Shown piece by piece: positions 15,116 through 23,704 of a stretch of DNA of 37,205 bases (position 1 is its first letter; each line of letters opens with the position of its first letter). Made by a program: the position numbers and the translations under genes. Source of the DNA: DATLFA01 sp039934635 (GTDB lineage: Bacteria; Actinomycetota; Acidimicrobiia; Acidimicrobiales; WLNW01); NCBI GenBank assembly GCA_039934635.1, contig JBDTLT010000030.1, positions 1 to 37,205 of the forward strand, in the 5' to 3' direction. The notes under the pieces are model-generated. The model did no database searches and was not told where the DNA came from. It saw only the letters and a program-made list of their open reading frames with translations.

Positions 15116-15403
15116 CTATCTGAACTGGGTGGCGGTGATGATGCCGCCCAGGATCAAAACCAGCCCGAGCACGAGGTACCAGTTGTTGACCTCACCGCCG
15201 GGCAGCAACGAGACGTAGTTGAGCACGATGACGAGGATGCCGAGGCCGAGCAGCGCGAACATCAGCACGGGCACCCACATGGGGCTCGGCATGTCCTGCT
15301 TGCGGGTCACCGGCGGGGTGTAGCGCGCCGACGGCGTGGCCGTGGGACCTCCCTTGGGAGTGACTCGACCGCCTTCGATCTTGCGCTTCTCGGGTTTGGC
15401 CAT
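15116..15403 (-). CDS. crgA: Cell division protein CrgA
   Basis: The 95-residue protein has the CrgA plan: a basic, Pro/Thr-rich cytoplasmic N-terminus (MAKPEKRKIEGGRVTPKG...), then two membrane helices (about 43-65 and 73-92) separated by a short loop with NYVSLLPGGEVNNWYLVLGLVLI. In mycobacteria and Streptomyces CrgA recruits division proteins (FtsZ, FtsI/PbpA, FtsQ) at the septum. Its position beside trpG and pknB matches mycobacterial Rv0011c. A TAACCT hexamer at 15415-15410 ends 6 nt before the ATG and could drive a leaderless transcript. Confidence 0.93.
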   Translation of the reverse strand: MAKPEKRKIEGGRVTPKGGPTATPSARYTPPVTRKQDMPSPMWVPVLMFALLGLGILVIVLNYVSLLPGGEVNNWYLVLGLVLILGGIITATQFR

Positions 15404-15409
15404 GGCGAC

Positions 15410-15415
15410 AGGTTA
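15410..15415 (-). promoter_or_regulatory. Candidate -10 box of crgA
   Basis: On the minus strand TAACCT fits TAnnnT and ends 6 nt before the crgA ATG. There is no Shine-Dalgarno in the gap, so a leaderless transcript is plausible. The evidence is spacing and pattern only. Confidence 0.35.
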
Positions 15416-15445
15416 AAGCCTGGAGGGGTGCGGGCGCGCCACGGC

Positions 15446-15451
15446 TACTCT
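15446..15451 (+). promoter_or_regulatory. Candidate -10 box of trpG/pabA
   Basis: TACTCT fits TAnnnT and ends 8 nt before the ATG at 15460, with no Shine-Dalgarno between them. Together with the opposing TAACCT box it would give two back-to-back leaderless promoters in a 56-bp gap. Confidence 0.35.
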
Positions 15452-15459
15452 GCACGGCG

Positions 15460-16038
15460 ATGCCGGGCCCCCGCGTTCTCGTGATCGACAACTACGACTC
15501 GTTCGTCTACAACCTCGTCCAGTATCTCGGTGAACTGGGCGCTGAGCCAGTGGTGTACCGCCACGACGCGCTCACTGTCGAGGACATCGATGAGCTCGAC
15601 CCCGCCGGCATCTTGATCAGCCCGGGGCCGGGTCGCCCCGAAGACGCCGGGGTCTCCAATGACGTGCTCACCCACCACGCGGGCCGGGTGCCCATCTTCG
15701 GTGTCTGCCTCGGCCTGCAGTGCATGGGGCAGGTGTTCGGCGGTGACGTGGTGCGCGCCCCCCAGGTCATGCACGGCAAGACGTCGCTCATCCGCCACGA
15801 CGGGGCGGGCATCTTCGCCGGTCTCCCCAACCCGCTCGAGGCCACCCGTTATCACTCGCTGATCGTGGCCCGCGACTCGGTCCCCGATTGCCTCGAGATC
15901 ACTGCCACCACCGACGACGGGCTCGTGATGGGTCTACGCCACCGCGAGTACGCCATCGAAGGCGTGCAGTTCCATCCCGAATCGATCCTGACGACGGGTG
16001 GCCACGACATGCTGCGCAACTTCCTCGCGCTGATGTGA
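15460..16038 (+). CDS. trpG: Anthranilate / aminodeoxychorismate synthase glutaminase subunit
   Basis: The 192-residue class-I glutamine amidotransferase supplies ammonia for anthranilate (tryptophan) or aminodeoxychorismate (folate) synthesis. The catalytic triad is visible: Cys83 in GVCLGLQCMGQ, His172 and Glu174 in VQFHPESILT. The opening VLVIDNYDSFVYNLVQYLGELGAEPVVYRHD and ISPGPGRPEDAG are family-typical. Sequence alone does not separate TrpG from PabA, and the catalytic partner (trpE or pabB) is not in the window. The symbol follows the mycobacterial gene at this locus (Rv0013). It is the only rightward gene inside a leftward cell-wall block and converges on pknB. Confidence 0.92.
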   Translation: MPGPRVLVIDNYDSFVYNLVQYLGELGAEPVVYRHDALTVEDIDELDPAGILISPGPGRPEDAGVSNDVLTHHAGRVPIFGVCLGLQCMGQVFGGDVVRAPQVMHGKTSLIRHDGAGIFAGLPNPLEATRYHSLIVARDSVPDCLEITATTDDGLVMGLRHREYAIEGVQFHPESILTTGGHDMLRNFLALM

Positions 16039-16064
16039 AAGCCACGATCTAGCGCGCGCCGCGC

Positions 16065-18080
16065 CTACGGCCGAGTGGTGGTCCCCGACGGTCGCGTCGT
16101 CGTCGTGGTGGTCGTTGTCGTGGTCGTGGTCGCGGGCGGCGCCTTGCCTACCGTGAGCCGCACGGTCGAACCCTTGCGTACCTGCGACCCTGGCACCTGG
16201 CTCTGTTGGATGACTTTGCCCGCCCGCACGTCATCGGCCGCGACGGGCGTCGTCTCGATGGTGACGACAAGCCCCTTGCTCTGCAACAACGAGGTGGCCG
16301 CGTCTTCGGCGAGGTTGCGCACGTCGGGCATCTCGAACTTGGGCTGCCCATCGGAGACGACCACGGTGACGCGGGCGCCCTCTTTGATCTTGCCCGCCAC
16401 CGGCTCGGTGCGAATCACGCGGTCGAGTTCGACGGTCTCGGATGCCTCGCGCACCTGGTCGACCTTCAACTTGAGGTTGGTCAGATTGGTGAGCACCTGA
16501 TCGATCGGTTGGCCGACCACGTTGGGCATATTGATCTCTTGCCCACCGGTCGATATACGGATCAAGACAGGCTTACCTTTTTGCAGCTGGCGGTCGCACG
16601 GCGGATCCATCGAGATGACCAGGCCTTCGGCGACGTCAATGCTCGACTGCGACACGCGTTGCACGCCGAAGCCGCGGTCCTTCAGTGATTTGTCGGCTTC
16701 GTCGGCGCTCAACCCGACCACACAGGGCGGGAAATCACTGCCGGCGCCCAAGCTGATCTGCAACACGATCGGGGTCGTCGGCTTGACCTTTTTGCCGGCC
16801 TCGGGCGACTGTTGGAACACGAGTCCCGGCGCTTTGTCATCCTTCGTGACTTCGACGATTTGCGGCGACTGAAAGCCGCTACCGACGATGGCGGCGATGG
16901 CATCGCCCTGCGTCTTGTCGACGACGTTGGGAACTTCGATATCGGTCGCAGCCGGCGGCGAGTCGTCGTTGTTGAGCACCTTGACGAACGCGAACACGAG
17001 GCCCGCGATCGACAACAACAAGAGCATCGTGACCGCGATGACCATGCCGACACGATTTTCGGGCGGTGGTTCGTAGTGCGTCGTCATCGGCGCGCTGGGC
17101 ATCGCCGTGGTCTGCTGCGCCTGCACGCCGGTGTTGGCACTCGCGCGCACCATCCCGACCGCCTGCGTGGGCGCGGTCCCCGAGGCCGCGGCCGCGGCAT
17201 TCGCGCGGCGCAGCGAGTGCATGCCCTCGCGATAGCGGCGAAGGTCGGCGCGCAGATCTTCGGCAGTTGGATAACGGTTGTCGGGGTTCTTGGCCAACAA
17301 CTTGAGCGTGATCGCTTCGAGCGATTCGGCGATGTTGGCGCCCAATGCGCGCGGTGACGGCGGCTGCTCTTGCACGTGTTTGATGGCGACGGCGAGTGGC
17401 GTGTCACCTTTGAACGGAGGACGGCCGACGACCATCTCGAAGAGCACCGCGCCGAGCGAGTAGAGATCACTCCGCGCGTCGACCGAACGACCTTGCGCCT
17501 GCTCCGGCGAGAAGTACGTCGCGGTGCCCATCACCGTGCCGGCGCGCGTGAGGTCGGTGTTGGTATCGCTGAGCACTGTCGCGATGCCGAAGTCGGCCAC
17601 CTTGACTTGCCCGTCGCTGGTGATCAACACGTTGCCCGGTTTGACGTCACGATGGATGACCCCGCTGCGATGCGCGGCGCCGAGGGCCGCCGCCACGTCG
17701 CCGGCGATCTCGGCGGCGCGATCGGCGTCGAGCACGCCTTCGGTGCGGATGAGGTCGGCCAGGCTGCGCCCGTCGATGAACTCCATCACGATGAAGTACG
17801 TGTCGTCCTGCTGGCCCCAGTCGAAGATGCTGACGATGTTGGGGTGGTTGAGGTTGGCCGCCGCTTGCGCCTCGCGCCGGAAGCGCTGCACGAATGCGGT
17901 GTCGGCCGCGAGGTCGGGGAAGAGCACCTTGATCGCCACGGGACGATCGAGGAGGCGGTCACGAGCGAGGAACACGTCGGCCATGCCGCCGCGCGCCAGT
18001 CGTCGTTGGAGCTCGTACCGGCCGTTGAAGACGGTCGGTGAGACTTGCGACATAGGGTCCGTATTGTACCTATCGGTCAT
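16065..18080 (-). CDS. pknB: PASTA-domain Ser/Thr protein kinase PknB
   Basis: The 671-residue membrane receptor kinase regulates peptidoglycan growth. The kinase domain spans about residues 21-285 with Lys51 in VAIKVLF, HRDVKPGN (143-150, Asp145), DFG at 163-165 and an activation loop with TRAGTVMGTATYFSPEQ. A juxtamembrane Ala/Thr linker is followed by a membrane helix at 345-368. Outside lie four PASTA repeats (about 381-445, 448-512, 514-577, 580-646). The second has the only two extracellular cysteines (453, 495), which may form a disulphide. A run of 12 Thr (651-662) ends the chain. The ATG overlaps the pbpA stop (ATGA). No pknA lies between pknB and pbpA, unlike in mycobacteria. Confidence 0.97.
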   Translation of the reverse strand: MTDRYNTDPMSQVSPTVFNGRYELQRRLARGGMADVFLARDRLLDRPVAIKVLFPDLAADTAFVQRFRREAQAAANLNHPNIVSIFDWGQQDDTYFIVMEFIDGRSLADLIRTEGVLDADRAAEIAGDVAAALGAAHRSGVIHRDVKPGNVLITSDGQVKVADFGIATVLSDTNTDLTRAGTVMGTATYFSPEQAQGRSVDARSDLYSLGAVLFEMVVGRPPFKGDTPLAVAIKHVQEQPPSPRALGANIAESLEAITLKLLAKNPDNRYPTAEDLRADLRRYREGMHSLRRANAAAAASGTAPTQAVGMVRASANTGVQAQQTTAMPSAPMTTHYEPPPENRVGMVIAVTMLLLLSIAGLVFAFVKVLNNDDSPPAATDIEVPNVVDKTQGDAIAAIVGSGFQSPQIVEVTKDDKAPGLVFQQSPEAGKKVKPTTPIVLQISLGAGSDFPPCVVGLSADEADKSLKDRGFGVQRVSQSSIDVAEGLVISMDPPCDRQLQKGKPVLIRISTGGQEINMPNVVGQPIDQVLTNLTNLKLKVDQVREASETVELDRVIRTEPVAGKIKEGARVTVVVSDGQPKFEMPDVRNLAEDAATSLLQSKGLVVTIETTPVAADDVRAGKVIQQSQVPGSQVRKGSTVRLTVGKAPPATTTTTTTTTTTTRPSGTTTRP

Positions 18081-19624
18081 CGGAGGGCAGCCTCTATCAC
18101 GCTCCGAGCGATCGGCGCCGCGACCCGACCGCCGGTTTGTTCACTTGCACCCGGCTGCGCCTCGACGATCACGGCGACCGCGATCGAGGGCGGTTGGCCG
18201 GGCAAACCAGAAAAGCCGATGATCCAGGCGTGTGAGTTCAACGCTGCGGTACCAAGCTGCGCGGTACCCGTCTTGCCGCCGGTTTCGAGGCCGTCGACGA
18301 ACATCGCCGTCGCGGTACCCGCGTCGACGACACCGCGCATTGCGTCGCGCAGAGTGGATGCAGTTTGGGAGGTCATCGCGCGACGCCACGCCGCCGGTTC
18401 GTAGCGCGAGACGAGATTTCCGTCGAGGTCACGGATCTCTTTCATGACGTGAGGTTTCATCATTACACCGTCATTGGCGACCGCGGCCGCGACCATAGCC
18501 ATTTGTAACGGTGTTGCCTTGACATCGTTCTGTCCGATCGACGACTGCGCCAACGGGCCCGAACTTTCGGTCACATAGACCGGATCCGCACTTTCCGGGA
18601 TGTTGATGCCGCGCGAAGCGTAATACGAACGCAATGTTTGCAGGCGCTTTCCGAACGACGACGGGAAGTTCGACGTGGCCGCGCCCGGCAAGTCGATCGG
18701 CACCTTGCTGTTGAACCCGAACGCTTGGGCAGTGCTGATCATCCGATCGGGCCCGATGTCTTCGGTACCCATCCGGGCGAACGCCGAGTTGCACGAGTCG
18801 CGCAGGACCGCGAACAGCGCGCCGCCGCAAGTCTCTCGTTCGAAGTTGGAGATCGCGAACTGGTCGAGCACGTTGGGTGGTGTGTACGACTGCGCGGCGG
18901 CGTAGACCGGTGAATCGGGCGTGACGACGCCGGCGTCGAGGCCCGCCGCGGCGGTCACGACCTTGAAGGTCGAACCGGGAAAGAAGATCTCTCGATAGCT
19001 GCGCGCGAGCAAGGGCTTTTGTGGGTCGGCGTTGAGTTGCGTGCTGACGGCTGTCGCGTTCTGCGTCGACATGTCGGCGAGCAGATTCGGGTCGTACGCC
19101 GGGTTGCTGTAGAGGGCCAAGATCTCGCCCGTTCGCGGGTCGAGCGCGACCACCGACCCCCGACGATCGCCGAGCCCGTCGATCGCAGCTTGCTGCACTT
19201 TGCTGTTGACGCTCAGCGTCACGTTGGCTGTCGTGTCGCGGTCGATGAAGAGATCGGCCAACGATTTGTAGCGCTGCTCGAGCGTTTGTCCCGATAGCTG
19301 ATCGTTGTATTCCTGCTCGACACCCGACGAGCCGAGCACCGACGAGAAGTGCCCCGTGATGTGCGCGAACTTCCACGACTGCGGATACTGCCGTTGGTAC
19401 GTGCGTTTGCTGTCGTCGAGGGGCACCGATTGCGCCAACAAAATGCCGTCGGCCGTGATGATCGCGCCGCGTGGCTTGCCGAAGTCGCGCAAGATGTCGC
19501 GTGTGTTGTTGACGTCTTCGTTGAGTCGTTTCGCGCCGAAGACCTGGATGCGATTGAGCTGCACGAACAGAATCGTGTAGAGCATGATGATCGCGATGCC
19601 GAGCCGGCGGATCTGGCGGTTCAT
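18077..19624 (-). CDS. pbpA: Class B penicillin-binding protein PbpA
   Basis: The 515-residue transpeptidase cross-links peptidoglycan. An N-terminal anchor helix (about 8-28) is followed by a short dimerisation region, then the transpeptidase domain with the three active-site motifs: S218TFK in FFPGSTFKVV, S277CN in RDSCNSAF and K451TG in TGGKTGTAQ. Length and motifs match actinobacterial PbpA (PBP2-like, monofunctional). It overlaps rodA by 3-4 bp upstream and pknB by 4 bp downstream, so it is produced together with its glycosyltransferase partner RodA. Confidence 0.96.
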   Translation of the reverse strand: MNRQIRRLGIAIIMLYTILFVQLNRIQVFGAKRLNEDVNNTRDILRDFGKPRGAIITADGILLAQSVPLDDSKRTYQRQYPQSWKFAHITGHFSSVLGSSGVEQEYNDQLSGQTLEQRYKSLADLFIDRDTTANVTLSVNSKVQQAAIDGLGDRRGSVVALDPRTGEILALYSNPAYDPNLLADMSTQNATAVSTQLNADPQKPLLARSYREIFFPGSTFKVVTAAAGLDAGVVTPDSPVYAAAQSYTPPNVLDQFAISNFERETCGGALFAVLRDSCNSAFARMGTEDIGPDRMISTAQAFGFNSKVPIDLPGAATSNFPSSFGKRLQTLRSYYASRGINIPESADPVYVTESSGPLAQSSIGQNDVKATPLQMAMVAAAVANDGVMMKPHVMKEIRDLDGNLVSRYEPAAWRRAMTSQTASTLRDAMRGVVDAGTATAMFVDGLETGGKTGTAQLGTAALNSHAWIIGFSGLPGQPPSIAVAVIVEAQPGASEQTGGRVAAPIARSVIEAALR

Positions 19625-20976
19625 CCGGCGACTTCACCGATCACTACCGGCTCTGACTCGCGCACGCGGCGCTGACGCCTTGGACGCGAGCGCGTTGGCG
19701 CTCCCGCCGACTCGTCCGAGATACGCACCAACAGCGCAAGCAGCACGTAGTTCGACAGCAACGACGACCCGCCGTAGGAGACGAACGGCAACGTGATGCC
19801 GGTCAGCGGAACGACGCGCGTGACTCCGCCGATGATAATGAACGCCTGGAAGCCGATCATCGCGGTCAAACCCGCCGCCAACAGCTTTTCGAACGGGTGG
19901 CGCGCCCGTACCGCGATGCGCAAACCAGAGGCGACAATCAGGAGGAAGGCGATAAGAATGGCCGTCGAACCGGCAAGGCCGAGCTCTTCACCGATCGCGG
20001 CAAAGATGAAATCGGTTTCGACCTTGGGCACTCTGTAGGGCTTGCCGAGACCGAGGCCGGTGCCGGTCAACCCGCCTTCGGCCATTGCGAACTGGCCTTC
20101 GATGATCTGGAAACCCTTGTTCTTGGGGTCCTGCCAGGGGTCGGTCCACGCCACGACGCGCGTCTGCACGTGGTCGAACTTCTGATAGCTCGCATACGCG
20201 CCGCCGGAGAAGAGCAGCAACCCGATCAATAGATATGCGGAACGTTCGGTCGCGATCCAGACCATCGTGACGAACACCGCGAAGAACAGCAGCGACGAGC
20301 CCAGATCGCGTTCCATGACGAGCACGATCAGCGAGACACCCCACGCGAGGCCGACGGGGCCGAGATGCTTCGGCTCTGGGAGGTGCAGCGGTCCGAACTT
20401 GAAGCTGCCGATGCGCAGCACTTCACGGTGCTCGACGAGGTACGACGCGAAGAAGATGGCGAGCGCGATCTTTGCTACCTCGCCCGGCTGGAAGCTCAGG
20501 CCCGCCGCGCGAATCCAGATTCGCGCGCCGCTCACTTCGACGCCGAGCTTGGGCGTCAAGGGCAGCAACAGCAGTGCGACGCCGATAGCCATGAAGATGT
20601 AGCGATAGCGATCGAGCACACGGACGCGGCGCAGCACCATGAGCGTTGCGATATAGGCGCCCACGCCGAGCAGCGTCCACGTGGCCTGCAGACCGGGAAG
20701 GTCCTTGGCGCCGCGCACGTCGTTCGCGACGCGCACGATGAACACGTAGCCCAACCCGTTCAACAGGACGGCCAACGGCAACAACAGTGGGTCGGCGTTG
20801 GGGGCCAACCGGCGAGTCGCGATGTGCGCGGCGATCAGCAAGGCCAGCACCGCGGCGAAGAACGGCCCGATGTTCGCGGGCACCGATGCGTCGCTACCCA
20901 TGCTGACCAACACGTAGGCCGCGATCGTGATGAGCGCGGCCAAAACGACCAGACCGAGCTCGACCCGGCGTCTCAT
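19621..20976 (-). CDS. rodA: SEDS peptidoglycan glycosyltransferase RodA
   Basis: The 451-residue SEDS-family polymerase elongates glycan strands from lipid II. It has roughly ten to twelve membrane helices and the family signatures SGARIWIRAAGLSFQPGEVAKIALAIFFASYL, MERDLGSSLLFF, GTGLGLGKP and the catalytic VETDFIFAAIGEELG with Asp322. It ends in a basic cytoplasmic tail (RSRPRRQRRVRESE). The frame is open upstream inside pstP, but the ATG at 20976 overlaps the pstP stop (ATGA) and gives a normal length. Pairing with PbpA on the same operon is typical. Confidence 0.95.
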   Translation of the reverse strand: MRRRVELGLVVLAALITIAAYVLVSMGSDASVPANIGPFFAAVLALLIAAHIATRRLAPNADPLLLPLAVLLNGLGYVFIVRVANDVRGAKDLPGLQATWTLLGVGAYIATLMVLRRVRVLDRYRYIFMAIGVALLLLPLTPKLGVEVSGARIWIRAAGLSFQPGEVAKIALAIFFASYLVEHREVLRIGSFKFGPLHLPEPKHLGPVGLAWGVSLIVLVMERDLGSSLLFFAVFVTMVWIATERSAYLLIGLLLFSGGAYASYQKFDHVQTRVVAWTDPWQDPKNKGFQIIEGQFAMAEGGLTGTGLGLGKPYRVPKVETDFIFAAIGEELGLAGSTAILIAFLLIVASGLRIAVRARHPFEKLLAAGLTAMIGFQAFIIIGGVTRVVPLTGITLPFVSYGGSSLLSNYVLLALLVRISDESAGAPTRSRPRRQRRVRESEPVVIGEVAG

Positions 20977-22298
20977 CGTGAGCTGGTCGCGGCCGAGGGA
21001 GAAGTCGTTCCGGGCGCGGTGGTAGTAGGTGCCGGCGGCACGGGCAACGTGCCCGGCGCGGTCGTCGACGTGGCGGTGCCGTTGTTTGCGCCCGTGCGTG
21101 CGATCTCTCCCCGAATGTTGTTGACATAGCTGCGGCCATCGGCGAGCGAGCTGACGTCGTGGCCCTTCTCGAGCGTCGGCAATAGCGCCTCGGGAATCTC
21201 GGATCTGGTCAAGTCGGTCGCCTCGGCCTCGGTGGGCTCGATCCACAGCACGCCGCCCGGCCGGCCGCGATAGATGACGACCTGGTCCGCGTCGTCGAAG
21301 GCCACGTAGTAGGTGCGCCGCCCGATCCAAAAGACGGCACCCACGGCAACGAGCAGAACCAGCAGGCAGGCGAAGAGGAACAACACCATGCGCACCGTGA
21401 AGATCGGCGGTCGCGGTTCGCGTACCTCCTGGCTCGCGTGCGCGGCGGGCACAACAGGCTCGGCGACTACCGCCCGCACGGTCCTGTCGTCGACGATCTG
21501 GTCGTCCATTGCGGTCTCGAAGCCGGCCATATCGGGAACGCGTTGCTTGGTGATCGACGCCGAAGCACCGTCGCTGCGCTCGTCGCCCACGATGTCGACG
21601 AGGACCACGGTGACGTTGTCGCGACCCCCGCTCTCGTTGGCGAGGCGGACGAGTTCGTTGGCCGCTTCTTGCGGGTCGGCAAGGCGCCGCAGCACCGCCG
21701 CAATTTGATCGTCGGTGAGCTCGTTGCTCAATCCGTCGCTGCACAGCACGAAACGATCGCCGGCAAACGGCAGTATCTCCCACGCGTCGACCGCAACGTC
21801 ATGGTCGATGCCGAGCGCTCGCGTCAACACGTTCCGCTGAGGATGGCGATCCGCTTGGCTGGCGGTCAAGCTGCCGTCACGCACAAGTTGCGCGACCAGG
21901 CTGTGGTCTTCGGTCAACTGTTGCAACTCGTCACCGGCGTAGACATAGATCCGCGAGTCGCCGACATTGGCGAGCGCGAGCCGTTCTTGCTCGCCGGTCG
22001 ATACGAGAGCCAAGGCGCACAATGTCGTACCCATGCCGCTGAGCTCGGGCTCGGCATCGGCACGCGCCATGATCGCCGCGTTCATCGCGTGCACGGCTTG
22101 GATGAGGTCTTGCGTCGAGACGATGGCGTCACGATTTACGAGTACTTCGACCGCGATTTCGGCAGCGACCTCACCGGCAGTGTGGCCACCCATGCCGTCG
22201 GCGACCGCGTAAAGGCCAGGCCGCGCGACGAGGCTGTCCTGATTGATGTGGCGTACTCGCCCCACATCGGTCGCTACCCCCGAGACGAACGACGTCAT
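20973..22298 (-). CDS. pstP: PP2C-family Ser/Thr protein phosphatase PstP
   Basis: The 441-residue phosphatase reverses PknB-type phosphorylation. The metal-site motifs are RHINQD (16-21), ADGMGGHT (33-40), CSDGLSN (186-192) and GGRDNVT (225-230). After a cytoplasmic linker there is one membrane helix (about 303-325) and an extracellular domain of about 110 residues ending in a Thr/Pro-rich tail (TTAPGTLPVPPAPTTTAPG). The overall plan is that of mycobacterial PstP. It overlaps fhaB upstream and rodA downstream by 4 bp each. Confidence 0.96.
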   Translation of the reverse strand: MTSFVSGVATDVGRVRHINQDSLVARPGLYAVADGMGGHTAGEVAAEIAVEVLVNRDAIVSTQDLIQAVHAMNAAIMARADAEPELSGMGTTLCALALVSTGEQERLALANVGDSRIYVYAGDELQQLTEDHSLVAQLVRDGSLTASQADRHPQRNVLTRALGIDHDVAVDAWEILPFAGDRFVLCSDGLSNELTDDQIAAVLRRLADPQEAANELVRLANESGGRDNVTVVLVDIVGDERSDGASASITKQRVPDMAGFETAMDDQIVDDRTVRAVVAEPVVPAAHASQEVREPRPPIFTVRMVLFLFACLLVLLVAVGAVFWIGRRTYYVAFDDADQVVIYRGRPGGVLWIEPTEAEATDLTRSEIPEALLPTLEKGHDVSSLADGRSYVNNIRGEIARTGANNGTATSTTAPGTLPVPPAPTTTAPGTTSPSAATSSR

Positions 22299-22759
22299 TG
22301 GAGCTCCATCACGACGTTGCCGATGCGAACGTGGTCGCCCTTCTTCAACAGCGCGGGCCCTGTGACCTTGTCGTCATTGAGGAACGAGCCGTTGGTCGAA
22401 CCGAGATCTTCGATGAAGAGCTGGTCGTCGCGGCGAAACATCCGCGCGTGCAATTGCGACACGAAGCGATCGTCGAGCGCGATGTGGCAACCGGCGGCGC
22501 GCCCGACGGTCAACTCGTCGAGCAACTCATACGAACGACCGCGTTGCTCTTCGGGTGCTACGACGACGAGATGCGCGCGCGCCGGCTGCTGCGGTGGTGC
22601 GACTGCGGCAGGGGGCACCGCCGCGGGTGCGGGGCTGGCGACGACGGCCGGTTTCGGTTCTTTGAGCTCGGCCCACACTGCGCGCAACACACGCAGGAAG
22701 AACAGGTACAGCACGATCAAGAGACAGATCTTGAAAACGTTGAGCAGCTGTTCGGACAC
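22295..22759 (-). CDS. fhaB: Membrane-anchored FHA protein FhaB
   Basis: The 154-residue protein has an N-terminal membrane helix (about 8-28), a Pro/Ala-rich linker and a C-terminal forkhead-associated domain. The phosphothreonine-binding residues are in place: GR at 86-87, S101xxH104 in VSQLHAR and N123 in DLGSTNGSFLN. In mycobacteria FhaB (FipA) links PknA/PknB signalling to FtsZ and FtsQ at the septum. It starts at a GTG directly after the fhaA stop with no gap, and its end overlaps pstP by 4 bp. Confidence 0.94.
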   Translation of the reverse strand: MSEQLLNVFKICLLIVLYLFFLRVLRAVWAELKEPKPAVVASPAPAAVPPAAVAPPQQPARAHLVVVAPEEQRGRSYELLDELTVGRAAGCHIALDDRFVSQLHARMFRRDDQLFIEDLGSTNGSFLNDDKVTGPALLKKGDHVRIGNVVMELQ

Positions 22760-23422
22760 TCAGGACGCCTCGAACGTGATCTTCGCCGCGCCGCCGAATG
22801 TGATGACATCGCCGTCGGCCAACTCGTGCTGCGTGATACGCACACCGTTGACGAACGTGCCGTTGGTCGAACCGAGATCGCTCAACATGAAGCCCGCACC
22901 TTCGGGACGGACCTCTGCGTGCTTGCGGCTCACGTTGGTGTCCGCCAGCGTGATCGTGCACTCGGGGAGCCGGCCGATGGTGAGCACGTACTCGCCGAGC
23001 ACCACCCGTTGTCCGGTCGGCAAGACCAGCGTGCCGACGACGCCCGCGCCTTCTCCCTCGGCCAGCCGACCGCTGATGCGGAACTGACCCGTGTGCAGCA
23101 ACTCGTCGGGCTGGATGTCGAAGGTGATCGGCCCGAGGAAGCCGTAGCCCTCGTCGCGGGCGTGTTCGCGCGCGGCGTTGGACAGCTCCCGCACGAGCGA
23201 CTCACGGATGCCGTCCATCTGTTCGTGATCCTCCGCGGACAGGCGCACGGTGAACGCATTGGGCGCGACCGGGCGGCCGTTGACCCCGATCGAGCGGCGA
23301 TCGTCCATCTCGCGCACCAGGCGGCGGCCGATCTCGACGGGCCTCACGCCCGACTTGAACACGCGGGCGAAGGTGCCCTCGACCATCTGCTCGAGCCGGC
23401 GCTCGATCGCACGAAGTCCCAC
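22760..23422 (-). CDS. fhaA: FHA-domain protein FhaA (short form)
   Basis: The 220-residue protein joins an N-terminal DUF3662 domain (about 1-110, IERRLEQMVEGTFARVFKSGVRPVEIGRRLVREMD...) to a C-terminal FHA domain (about 140-218) with IGRLPECTITL, VSRKHAEV and LGSTNGTFVNG. Mycobacterial FhaA is much longer because of a low-complexity linker that is missing here. It binds the phosphorylated pseudokinase MviN in those species. The GTG at 23422 is preferred because it gives the family start; a longer form from 23464 is possible. It is the first gene of the leftward fhaA-fhaB-pstP-rodA-pbpA-pknB operon and lies 122 bp from tRNA-Leu. Confidence 0.92.
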   Translation of the reverse strand: MGLRAIERRLEQMVEGTFARVFKSGVRPVEIGRRLVREMDDRRSIGVNGRPVAPNAFTVRLSAEDHEQMDGIRESLVRELSNAAREHARDEGYGFLGPITFDIQPDELLHTGQFRISGRLAEGEGAGVVGTLVLPTGQRVVLGEYVLTIGRLPECTITLADTNVSRKHAEVRPEGAGFMLSDLGSTNGTFVNGVRITQHELADGDVITFGGAAKITFEAS

Positions 23423-23544
23423 GCGGCCCCACGTTAGCGGCGCCCGGTGGGCTGCCCGTCCCACCCCAGCGCGCCTTTTCGCCGGCGTATCTCATGGGGG
23501 CGATCCCGTCGCGAGGCGCTAGCCTGCGCTCTCGCTTCATCCAC

Positions 23545-23628
23545 GCGCGAGTGGCGGAAATGGCAGACGCACAGGCTTCAGGTGCCTGCGCCCGCAAGGG
23601 TGTGGGGGTTCAAGTCCCCCCTCGCGCA
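23545..23628 (+). tRNA. leuT: tRNA-Leu (anticodon CAG)
   Basis: The 84-nt sequence folds as a type-II (long variable arm) tRNA. The acceptor arm is GCGCGAG with CTCGCGC (23621-23627) and discriminator A. The anticodon arm is CAGGC-TTCAGGT-GCCTG, giving anticodon CAG. The T arm is GGGGG-TTCAAGT-CCCCC. The variable arm is CGCCCGCAAGGGTG. CCA is not encoded. In Mycobacterium tuberculosis a tRNA-Leu(CAG), leuT, occupies this same position beside fhaA, which supports the synteny. Confidence 0.97.
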
Positions 23629-23682
23629 CTTCTCATCGTGGTCCGACGCCTTCCCCGCGCGGTCGAGATGGGGTAGCAGTTC

Positions 23683-23704
23683 GTTCTCGGCGCATTTGGC
23701 GCGC
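23683..23704 (+). repeat. Dispersed repeat copy 1 (part of a hairpin)
   Basis: This 22-bp sequence, of the form GTTCTCG-NN-GCATTTGGCGCGC, matches the minus-strand reading of the repeats at 29268-29290 (2 differences) and 30301-30323 (3 differences). It lies 55 bp after tRNA-Leu. It forms the left arm of the large hairpin at 23686-23730. Confidence 0.6.

Noticed and set aside
16075..16137. Simple GTC/GTG repeat as a microsatellite or phase-variable tract
   Set aside because: It is the in-frame poly-Thr tail of pknB with mixed Thr codons, not a pure repeat prone to slippage.
21438..23437. Long rightward frames opposite pstP, fhaB and fhaA
   Set aside because: All three leftward genes have conserved catalytic or binding motifs; the rightward frames have none.
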